A DNA stretch of 64,000 nt, taken from contig JARVKI010000046.1 of the NCBI GenBank assembly GCA_036674765.1, positions 62,001 through 126,000 of the forward strand, given 5' to 3'. The translations under genes and the position numbers were made by a program. Positions within the stretch are counted from its first letter, which is position 1. Each line of letters opens with the position of its first letter. The DNA comes from Seiridium cupressi (Eukaryota; Ascomycota; Sordariomycetes; Amphisphaeriales; Sporocadaceae). Shown here one piece after another: positions 55,380-64,000 of the stretch. The notes under the pieces are model-generated. The model saw nothing but the letters and a program-made list of their open reading frames with translations, was not told the origin of the DNA and ran no database searches.

Positions 55380-55654
55380 CTGGTCCGTGGCTGGCTGACT
55401 CATGGCCCCCGAAGAGGATTGCCTTGTGATACATCAGGTAGAGCTCCGATAATTTGTAAATAGATTTATTTTCGGGCTACGTAGTCGGGACCCCTAAAAG
55501 ACTGCATGAAGTTTTGACTTAGCCAGCCCTTTCCTCTTGTTCTATTGCCGTAGAAGAACATAATGTTCCTGTAGTCTTCGCCGTAAACGTTGAGCTTGGC
55601 AGATGCCGAATTGGCATCTGGATTGGCTTTACGTTTGGTGGACATGGTGGTCAA
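55380..55654 (-). pseudogene. Decayed NADAR-domain (DUF1768-like) fragment
   Basis: A 62-codon minus-strand frame (55466-55654) contains YRNIMFFYGNRTRGKGWLSQ, resembling the start of NADAR/YbiA-like domains. About 20 bp past its stop, another phase reads ELYLMYHKAILFGGHESA, which matches the next conserved NADAR block. The segment between (normally the substrate loop) is missing and no intron of workable size joins them, so it is probably a deletion-damaged gene. Intact NADAR proteins are N-glycosidases acting on ADP-ribose conjugates or riboflavin intermediates. Confidence 0.5.
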
Positions 55655-56207
55655 TAGGTGTGATTCTGTCAGAGGTAGGTCTTATGATTGCTCGGGCGAG
55701 TATATCTTGATACCGTTGCATCGGTTTTCCAATGGCTTGAGGGCAGACACAGGATTGATGGGAAGCGCACGTCGTGGATAAACAGTCGCACTCATACTAA
55801 CTTAGGGCCTCTGAGATTTAAGCAATAGCAGGGCGCAGGGGCAACAGGTCCCTCAAAATCTTGAATTTAACTTAACTCCATGCAAGGGAATCCTGCCAGC
55901 TGAACCATATTCTAACATCCGGCCGAAACTTAGCCAACGATGGCACTATTCTGTTAACGCTGTCACAATTTTGGGGTACTCACCATATATGATCGTAGTG
56001 GTAGGTTGTCTTAGTGTGCGAAACGTAAAGCGAATCCATGCTTCGTTCAAGCGTGATATTGCAATATCAACGAACTCCTACGTGTATAGTAATGCAACGA
56101 AGCCCTTTCTCCCATATCAATGGTGCGCCCTGTGCAATGCTGGTCGATTCTTCATGTACATTATCGCTTCGCCCCGCAGCTTGGCACAGGCTGAAACATC
56201 TAGGCCT
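55655..56207. other. Intergenic, no gene recognised
   Basis: 550 bp of AT-leaning sequence with no supported feature; the end is the VMA8 3' flank. Confidence 0.45.
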
Positions 56208-57309
56208 TCAAAAGATGACATCGTCATCTTCAGTCGATGCTAAGATATCGGCTGGTGCATCATCATCCTTATCTGGTGTAGCGTTCTCCTCATCCTTCTG
56301 TGCCTGTCTCTTGGCCTTCATCTCAGCGTCTGCTTCTGCTGTATCCCTCTGCTTCTTGCCAGCCACCTTCTTCAAACGGTAGAACTCCTCTCTGTCCAAC
56401 TCATCCAGCTCGGAATTGATGTCTGGAACAGACGTCAGTGTCATCTGAGAAGACTGAGTACAGAATGGACTTACATTTGATGGTGTTTTCTGTTCGGGGA
56501 ATAATAACATGTTCACTGTATTGAGATTAGCACAACGGGCCTACTTAGCATATACGAAGTTCACGTACATCGCGTTCACTGTAATGACGTTAGCAATTCA
56601 TCTGATTTATAGAGGATAGTCATCCTTACCTCTTCGGTTCACGACCTTGATGACCTCGTCTAAAATGACAAAGGCGGTCTGTAGACTTGCAAGTTCTACC
56701 AGCGTTTCCACAGCCCTTGCATACGTGTCTCTGCATCTCTGAACCTGCTGGCCACCCTTGCCAAGACCAGTCAAGCCGAAATCGTTATTGCCTTCGGTCT
56801 GGTAGCTCTCGAAGGCAGGTAGGAGCACACCCGAGACGTTCTCCTGCTTTGTCCGGATTCTGAAGCGTGCCTGCCGAGCCGACTCTTGTACTTGGTAGTT
56901 GATGTCTCCTCCCACTGCGTATGTGACCTCGGCGAGGGAAAATGCGGCAATCTGCATGACTCGACCCATCTTTCGCTTTGCCTCGTCAATCCTGCGTGTG
57001 ATATCTGGTATTGTTAATGTGTGATAGGGAGGACCTGTCGCTCGGGGGGCCTCGTACCTCGGAAGCGCCTAGCAACGTCAAAGGTTAGCAACATTTGGGA
57101 GTATTGAGCCAGATGACATACTTGGTTAGAGCTTCACTCTTCCGCTTCAGCAGACTGTGTCCTTGCTCGGCTCCCTTGAGCTTCGCCTTCATTATACCCA
57201 GCGACTGGCGCGTCGGGAAGACGGCCTCGCGGTCCTGTAGAGCATCAGCATTGTTATGATTCCGTCAACCTTAAGTCGCATGGCAGTGACGTACTCCGGC
57301 TCCAGACAT
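56208..57309 (-). CDS. VMA8: V-type ATPase subunit D (7 exons, two microexons)
   Basis: Exons on the minus strand: 57295-57309, 57122-57234, 57058-57068, 56630-57004, 56569-56578, 56475-56515 and 56208-56422. They join to 259 residues, the family size. The start MSGAGDREAVFPTRQSLG is completed across the first intron. An 11-nt exon supplies the middle of TKRFRDITRRIDEAK, and a 10-nt exon supplies the middle of NRRVNAIEHVIIPRTENT. The central helix (MGRVMQIAAFSLAEVTYAVG) and the end INSELDELDREEFYRLKKV are typical. Subunit D is the central rotor stalk of the vacuolar proton pump, linking V1 to Vo. All six introns are GT-AG and 51-60 nt. Confidence 0.95.
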
Positions 57310-58177
57310 TCTGGGTGGCTACGAGAAGGTTGCTGGGAAATACCAAGGGATGCGCTTGTGTCAGCCTGAGACAAGGTAAGGAACGAGGAGATAATTAGAT
57401 ATAGGGTTCGTCAAAGATGGCCGCAGTATATGGACGGGGAGACAGGCGATCGATAGCTACGTTAGCTATCACGACCGGGACCTTGGAAGCACAGTCCAGT
57501 GACGCTCCGGCTCCAAGCAACGGCGCTGTGCCCCACTAAGCGATAGGTGCATGTCATCCCTAGCCGTTGCATGTTTGGGCCATGGAGGGGTTTCTCGTAG
57601 CTGCACAAGTACTCAGTATGTGCATGGTTCAATAGCCACTCCAGATACGATGAATGTGAAGAATAGACCCTTTATAATGAGATTGCTTTCAAAGCAGATG
57701 ACATTTGCGCATAGGTTTTAGTTCCCAATGCAACTCACCCCATTGCCCGGCCACAAATACCAGCAAAAGCAGAGCGAAAGTTACAAGTCTCAGTCGATGC
57801 ATATTTATTCTTTGGTTATGTCTTGGCACCTGTCCTCGTGCAACCTTAATGGGTTGTCATTGGACCCACTCGGCAATCGACCCGCCTAAAGGAAACGCCA
57901 GCTGTGAGTGAGCTTGCAGAGTGCAGAATGCAGTAGCAAATAAAAATAGTTGGCGCCGCGACAACCACCACGAGATAGTGCTGCAGTAGCAGGCCACCCT
58001 CGTCCCATACCAACCTGCTCCTCCCAAGCCACCTTTGTCCTCACTCTTAAACACCATCTCGAGGGCCTGGGAGGATGTTGTGACGGCTGTTTCGACCCAA
58101 GTCGCAAAGACTGCCTCTCTCACCACTGGCGACAACCATTTCGCGAGCCGGTCGCACACAACCAACTGCCGCCTACC
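57310..58177. promoter_or_regulatory. Divergent spacer VMA8 / SYF1
   Basis: 868 bp between divergent start codons. No specific motif is assigned. Confidence 0.4.
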
Positions 58178-60798
58178 ATGGCGCCCAACGGCGTCCCCAA
58201 TGGCTCCAGTGCCATGAGGCAACCAGATCTTCACCTAGTAGTAGGTCAATCGTCCCCGGATCTATGCGCTCCCCTGACTAATACACCCGTGCAGTCCGAC
58301 GAAGACGCCGTCTACGAACAGGATATCCTGCGAGATCCGGGGAGCACGAAACCATGGCTGGCTTACATCGAGTTCAAGATACAGCACGGCTCCGTACACG
58401 AGCAAGCATTCATTCTCGAGCGAGCATGCCTACAACTTCCCCGATCATACAAACTATGGAAGATGGTGAGTAGACCCTGAAATTGTTTGCAATCTGAGTA
58501 CGTTGCAACTGGTCCCATGAGCAGAGACTGACCAGGCCATAGTACCTCCAATTCCGAACCAAGCATGTTTCGAAGCTGAACGCTGCCATCTTTGCTGTCG
58601 AATACCGGAAAGTGAATGCGCTGTTCGAAAGAGCCCTCATCTTGCTCAACAAGATGCCACGGATATGGGAGTTGTACTTGAAGTTCTTGCTCAAGCAACC
58701 CCTGGTGACCTTGACACGACGCACGTTCGATCGAGCTCTTCGCGCACTGCCTATAACTCAGCATAATAGAATCTGGGCGCTGTTCCGGCCGTTTGCGAAC
58801 TCGGCGGCCGGTGACACAGCTGTCAAAATCTGGAGGCGGTACATGCAAGTTCACCCCGAGGATGCCGAGGACTTCATCGAACTTCTCGTGCAGGTAGGCC
58901 TATACACGGAGGCTGTCAAGAAGTACATCGATATCCTCAACAACCCACGCTTCAACAGCAAGCAGAGCAAAGGCCACTACGAGTTATGGAGTGAGATGGT
59001 AGATCTCATAGTCGACCACGCCAACGAAATCGAGACGGGGCATGAAACGGGCATCGATGCAGAAGCCATCATCCGCAGTGGTATCGAAAGATTCCCCGAC
59101 CAGAGGGGAAAGTTGTTCTGCGGTTTGGCAACATACTGGGTTAGAAGAGGCAGCTTCGAGCGCGCAAGAGATATCTTTGAGGAGGGAATTACGACCGTCA
59201 TGACAGTGCGAGATTTCACATTGGTTTTCGATACATATGCGGAATTCGAAGAGTCCATCATTGGAGCCTTGATGGAGATGGCTTCCAAGAGGACAGAGAG
59301 CGGCGAGGAGGACTTGGACGCCGACTTCGACCTGGACATACGGATGATGCGGTTCGAGCAGTTGATGGACCGAAGACCATTCCTCTTGAACGACGTGCTA
59401 CTGCGACAAAACCCCAACACCGTTGCAGAATGGGAGAAGAGAGTAGCGTTGTGGGGAGACAACAAGCAGGAAGTTGTCCTAACCTACACGGATGCCATTG
59501 CTGCAATCCAACCAAAGAAGGCGGTCGGTCCCTTCCATCAACTATGGGCGAATTACGCAAAGTTCTACGAAAAAGGAGGCGATATACGCAATGCGAGGAT
59601 CATCATGGAAAAGGCAGTCAAGGTTCCCTTCAAGTCGGTCGCTGAACTGGCAGAGATGTGGATCGAATGGGCCGAGATGGAGCTTCGAAACGAAAACTTT
59701 GATGAGGCAGTCAGGATCATGGCCAAGGCTGTACAAGCACCAAAGAGGTCGACAGTGGACTATTTCGACGAGACCCTTTCACCGCAGCAAAGAGTGCACA
59801 AGAGCTGGAAGCTTTGGAGTTTCTATGTGGACCTGGTCGAATCTGTTTCTTCCCTCGATGAAACGAAGAAGGTCTACGAGCGCATCTTTGAACTGCGCAT
59901 CGCCACTCCGCAGACTGTTGTCAACTACGCCAACCTGATGGAGGAGCACCAGTACTACGAAGATTCTTTTAGGATCTACGAACGTGGGCTCGACCTTTTT
60001 AGTTGGCCTGTAGCCTTTGAGCTCTGGAACCTGTATCTCAGGAAAGCGGTCGACCGCAAGCTTGGTATCGAACGCCTACGAGACCTATTCGAACAGGCAG
60101 TCGAGTTCTGTCCGCCCAAATTTGCCAAGACGCTCTACCTCATGTACGGCAACTTGGAAGAAGAACGCGGCCTTGCCCGTCACGCAATGCGCATTTACGA
60201 CCGAGCGACCCAGGCCGTCTCCGACGAAGACCGCGCCGACATGTTCAACTTCTACATCACAAAATCAGCCTCTAACTTTGGACTGCCTTCTACGCGCAGA
60301 ATTTACGAACAAGCTATCGCTGCACTGCCCGACGAAGAGGCTAGGGACATGTGTCTCAAGTTCGCGGACATGGAGAAGCGCCTCGGCGAAATCGACAGAG
60401 CTAGAGCCATTTACGGCCACGCCTCCCAATTCTGCGATCCCAGAACCAACCCGGCATTCTGGACCAAATGGGAACAATTCGAGGTGCAGCATGGAAACGA
60501 GGATACGTATCGCGAGATGCTGCGGATCAAGCGCTCTGTCCAAGCACTTAAGAACACTGATGTCAACTTTATCGCCTCTCAGGCCATTGCCCGAAGCCAG
60601 GCTGCGAGGCAGCAAGCCGCAAATGGAGAGATTGACCAGGAGACTGCGGATGCGATGGAGCAATTGGAGCGACAAGCACGGGCACCTGCTGGCTTCGTGG
60701 CCAGTAGTACGGGAATTGCGGGCACGTTGACGCAGGATGAGCCGACACAAACTGTTAATCCCGATGCGATTGATATTGATGGGATGGACGACGAATGA
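58178..60798 (+). CDS. SYF1: Pre-mRNA splicing factor Syf1 (HAT-repeat protein, 3 exons)
   Basis: Exons 58178-58240, 58295-58465 and 58543-60798 give about 829 residues. The first intron is 54 nt and in frame; removing it (GTAGGT...GCAG) yields LHLVSDEDAVYEQDILR, as in Syf1 proteins. The rest is a chain of HAT (half-TPR) repeats, e.g. PWLAYIEFKIQHG, RIWELYLKFLLKQ, LWANYAKFYEKGGDIRNAR, FELWNLYLRKAVDRKLG and FWTKWEQFEVQHGNEDTYRE. The low-complexity C-terminus includes TADAMEQLERQAR. Syf1 is a scaffold of the NineTeen complex in the spliceosome. It is divergent from VMA8 and followed by about 470 bp before the next gene. Confidence 0.95.
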
Positions 60799-61270
60799 TT
60801 CTCATGAAATCGGGGATGGAAGACCAAATCAAGAATTTGGCTGATTTACTTGGCTTCTTTTGTGTAACTTATCAAATACCGCAGCGAAGGACAGTCTGCG
60901 TTTCTCTGCATCGTGTAGCCTAGGGAAGTGGTCTGAAACTGGAATGAAGATTTTATCCAAATCTAAGAAGAACGATCTATTCACATGGGAGATCATTGAA
61001 CATATTGGAATTTGGATGTTATTTGGTTCAGTTTACTCATGTGCGTGTCCTTTATGCCCGTACATGTCCTTCATGTTTCCTGGTTCACAAAAGGGGCTGT
61101 CAGAATTGCGTTGAATCAAAGCCCAGAAAGCCCGACTACGACTCGTAACCACAAACCTGAACGTAGCAAACGCAACAAATTCCTCACAGGTGGAAAGAAA
61201 ACCGACACTTCGACTCCACTTCGCCATGAACATCAATCCGCAAGAATGCAAGTATGGCCACCGCCCTCGA
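60799..61270. other. Convergent spacer, no gene recognised
   Basis: 3' flanks of SYF1 and of the small protein gene at 61271; nothing else supported. Confidence 0.45.
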
Positions 61271-62017
61271 TCAAATACTGCCCTTGCTGGCGCTGCTACT
61301 CGTGCGGCGATGGCTGCCAGTCACCTTCTCACTCGCCTCCTTGACCTTCTCCTTGGCCTTCCCAAAGAGCTTGGTATGCGTCTCGTGGAAGCCGGTGTCG
61401 CGGTCCTTGTTCTTCTGCACATGGCCGTCGCGCGATCCTTGCGTTGAGTAGATGGAGCCCTTGCGCTGCTGGAACCGCGAGGGGGGGACCTTGGATGCGT
61501 CTATATAAGAGAGGCATGTTAGCATTCATATATACATCGCCGTGTACAAATACCAAAAATACTCAATTCAGCAGAGCTCGCGCTGTGGTTCGAAGAGTGC
61601 ACTTTGAGGATGCTACCCCAAGCTTACACCATCCAGAACTGCGACTGCATTGCTTGCTGAAGGGATAGATATAGAAGAGGGTTTACTCACCCCACTCGTC
61701 GGTGTGCGAGAATTCTCCCTTCGAGCTACTGCGCTCCCTAGTACCCGTTCCCCCAATGGGGTTCTCGAGATGCGACTCGGTCTGTCCAGGGGCGAAGCTG
61801 TTGGTGAACTGAGGTTGCGTGTCCGTGGTCATCGAGTCGTGGCTGATGCCCTCTTGGGGACGATACTGATCTATGTCGTTGTATTAGTGATTGAAGTCGG
61901 AAGCAAAGCTTATCATAGAAGCTATGACGTCGTTTGCCGGCAGCAATGTACTACGAATGGCAGACGATATAAGCGACAAGTGAGGCACTGGGAGAACGAA
62001 CCTGTGGTGCCTTCCAT
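61271..62017 (-). CDS. Small hydrophilic Pezizomycotina protein (3 exons)
   Basis: Exons 62002-62017, 61691-61870 and 61271-61500 (minus strand) give 141 residues. The frame restored by both GT-AG introns reads MEGTTDQYRPQEG, then SFAPGQTESHLENPIGGTG, SHTDEWDASKVPPSRFQQR and GSIYSTQGSRDGHV, ending in a charged helix with KAKEKVKEASEKVTG. The KVPPSRFQ-KR-GSIYST-SRDGHV stretch is, to my recollection, a conserved motif of small filamentous-fungal proteins without known function. There is no signal peptide or membrane segment. The helix is LEA/CsbD-like in composition, so a stress-related role is conceivable but unproven. Confidence 0.7.
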
Positions 62018-63903
62018 AGTGAAGCTCGGTGAAGTCCAGAGTGTTTCGGACTTGTATGAAGTTGGGTGTAGTATGTATGGGTGTGTTGAGTGGTTTCTTG
62101 TTTACGAGGCAGTTGATACGTTTTCGTGACCTTATAGTGTAACGAGGTGGGTTAGACAAAGAAGTGTGTTTGTAGGATCAAAGGAAAGGGTTGGTGAGAG
62201 CTTCCAGGAACGAGCTTCACATATGTACTGCGGGGAGAATGCCAATGCCAGCAAGTCCCAAACAGGACTTTGCACTGACTTTTGAGAAGCTACGCGGAAT
62301 GCCATAGCAGCCAGCAGCTTCCCGGGAAAGGATCGTCCCTCTCGAGTATGATTAAGCTTGCAGTTGCCTCATATCCATGCACGTCTAGTCGCGGGCTCTC
62401 CAATGGAAGGGCCCGGATGCAGTCACGGCCAGTGGATGGTTTGGGATAGGCATTCGCTAAGCCCAGGCGAGCTTGCCTTCTTCCAACCGCCCTCGTGTAG
62501 TTTGGGTGAAACATGTATCTGAGCTTGTAATGGCGTCGTCACATGACAGCTGACCATTGCGAAGCCAGGCCCAAGAGTCTAGCGAAGGGCTGCAAATTGA
62601 CTTTTTGAGGGGAGTTTATTATCACGCCGGTAGTAAAACGTCTACTACGGCAAGCTAAGAAGCTGCCAATCCTTCCACAGCCTCTGTCCTCGCAAGATAC
62701 GCTCATGCGAGCAAAGCTTCCTCGTCATGCGCCGTGACTGATTCGTCAAAGCGCATCTCTTGGTAATTCCCTATCTCTGCCTATCTCTGTGTTGTCCATC
62801 ATCATCTCGCTTGGCAGGCGGCCTCACAGACCTAGCTGCAAGGCGTAATGCGCACGCGACGCCTATCAAATATCTAATCTCTGGCGGACCTGACGTCACG
62901 GTTTATGAGCTGCCCCGCCTTGCAAAAGCAAAAAGCATGAGCTATGACTAGGCTCTAGCTGCTGATCCCCCGCATTCGTGGTTATCGACAAGTCTCACAG
63001 ATGTGGCCGCCACCGGTGAGGAAGTTGGCTTCGCTTCGACAGATAGCAGTACGTAAACCGGAGGGAGTGTGTCATCCCGTGACCGGAAAAGAGACAGATA
63101 GATCTCGGACGTTTCATTCGAGTAATAAGACAAGAAAGCAACCCGACAGCTGTAGTTCGAACCAGCTTTCCAATCGGTATCACCCCAGGTCTGCCAGGTG
63201 CAGCAGTGTGGGTGCCATAGGGCCCAGACTCTGGAGCTAGGCAAACACTTGCAGCATTCTCGTGGTAGCAGGATTCGCCATTCGCTGCGTCTGCTGCACT
63301 CGCAGGTGTTTTAGTGATGACTCCATCGTAGTAGCTCACAGTGGAGTCTGGGGTAAGATCCCTAGGTCTCTGCTGCCGGCCTATCAGAGGCTGCAGACAC
63401 GGACTAGCCGATGGTCTACCGGTAAATTACTGTAGTGACGCAACGGAGCTTGTCAATGTCAACTTGCCAGTTTAGTGCAGTGGCAATGGGATCACCAACT
63501 CTATCTCGCGTGCAGTTTCACCTGCGCCTTGGCACTCAACATGCCATGCGGAATTTCATAGCTTTTGAAGGTTGTCAATTGCAACAATTCCTGTTGTTAT
63601 CGCTGTGTTTCTCGCACTGGCATTGGGAAGCATCACGCTTAAGCAGGTTCAGTATTGGAAGTTAGGTATTAAGGAATGTATTTGTCTTCTATACAAGGAG
63701 CTAGACCCGTCTCGCTTCTGATAGTAGCCAGTTTGACTTTTGGAAGTCTAAATACAGGTAGATGGATATAAACAGTAGAGGAAATTGTAGCATCAGCATC
63801 GGTATCAGTATCACAGCAGCTTCCGATCAATGCCTTCTTCACAACCCCACAGCCATGCGATTGGATTGATGTGTGCGGAGCTTTATCCTTGCGGTTCAGC
63901 CAT
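62018..63903. other. Intergenic, no firm gene
   Basis: 1.9 kb. Minus-strand frames at 62948-63339 overlap in two phases and show no family motif. The part near 63670-63900 is likely the 3' untranslated region of the gene entering from the right. Confidence 0.4.
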
Positions 63904-64000
63904 TTAGGCGATCTCGCCATCCTCACGGAGCTCATCGATCTCCTCAGGGGACAGGCCCTTGAGGGAGATAGCCCTCTTCCTCATGGCAAGGAGCTCATCC
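63904..64000 (-). CDS. 3' end of an unidentified gene (partial)
   Basis: The last 31 codons of a minus-strand gene enter from the right edge and read, in part, LLAMRKRAISLKGLSPEEID, ending EDGEIA with a TAA stop at 63904-63906. The frame is open to the window end and strongly codon-biased (CTC, AAG, GGC), suggesting a well-expressed gene. The tail is too short to name the family. Confidence 0.6.
   Translation of the reverse strand, partial: DELLAMRKRAISLKGLSPEEIDELREDGEIA

Noticed and set aside
63140..63180. B-box-like GTTCGAACC on the plus strand
   Set aside because: T-stem bases do not pair and no tRNA arms are found; the motif lies in a small AGCTG/CAGCT palindrome.
62948..63339. Minus-strand coding region before the right-hand gene
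   Set aside because: Two overlapping phases, no domain and no credible splice structure.

Overview
The window is nuclear DNA of a filamentous ascomycete (Pezizomycotina). The signs are short GT-AG introns of 45-105 nt with CTAAC/CTGAC-like branch sites, and families typical of this group: Ecm11, a FOX2 type beta-oxidation protein, NTE1, DUF4360 secreted proteins and the C2H2 region of fungal STAND-type proteins. AT-rich, probably RIP-affected islands interrupt otherwise ordinary gene space. A class such as Dothideomycetes is possible but I cannot prove it from sequence alone.

Layout. 0.8-4.8 kb: a RidA deaminase, a D-amino-acid oxidase and, convergent to it, a pyrroline-5-carboxylate reductase, which read as a small D-amino-acid/imine handling group. 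5.7-9.95 kb: an AT-rich island with a 21-copy 9-bp minisatellite, flanked by two damaged genes (a C2H2 STAND-associated protein and a GNAT [17 protein letters not shown]). 11-28 kb: dense conserved genes: ECM11, a glycerate-kinase-like P-loop kinase, peroxisomal FOX2, an RBR ubiquitin ligase, NTE1 and SUI2 (eIF2 alpha). 29.7-34.4 kb: a DUF4360 secreted protein, a BAR protein and a GPI-anchored wall protein. 35-39.9 kb: TTI2 and FIG4, convergent with 58 bp between stops. 40-42.9 kb: a gene-free stretch with a MITE-like element. 42.9-48.3 kb: EMC4, APL2 and a DUF4267 membrane protein. 48.3-51.8 kb: AT-rich DNA with degenerate repeats, inside which lies an interrupted tRNA-Pro gene. 51.8-55.7 kb: a large uncharacterised gene with an in-frame TAG, and a decayed NADAR fragment. 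56.2-64 kb: VMA8 with two microexons, SYF1, a small hydrophilic protein and the 3' end of an unidentified gene.

The most notable element is the tRNA-Pro(CGG) gene at 49935-50128. Besides a canonical 23-nt anticodon-loop intron it carries two further insertions of 49 and 50 nt with GT...AG ends and branch-like motifs, one at the D-arm/anticodon-arm junction and one inside the T-arm. Removing all three gives a 72-nt cloverleaf. Other points worth a second look are the RidA/DAO/P5CR grouping, the VMA8 microexons, the GC3 jump inside FOX2, and the broken genes around the AT-rich islands.
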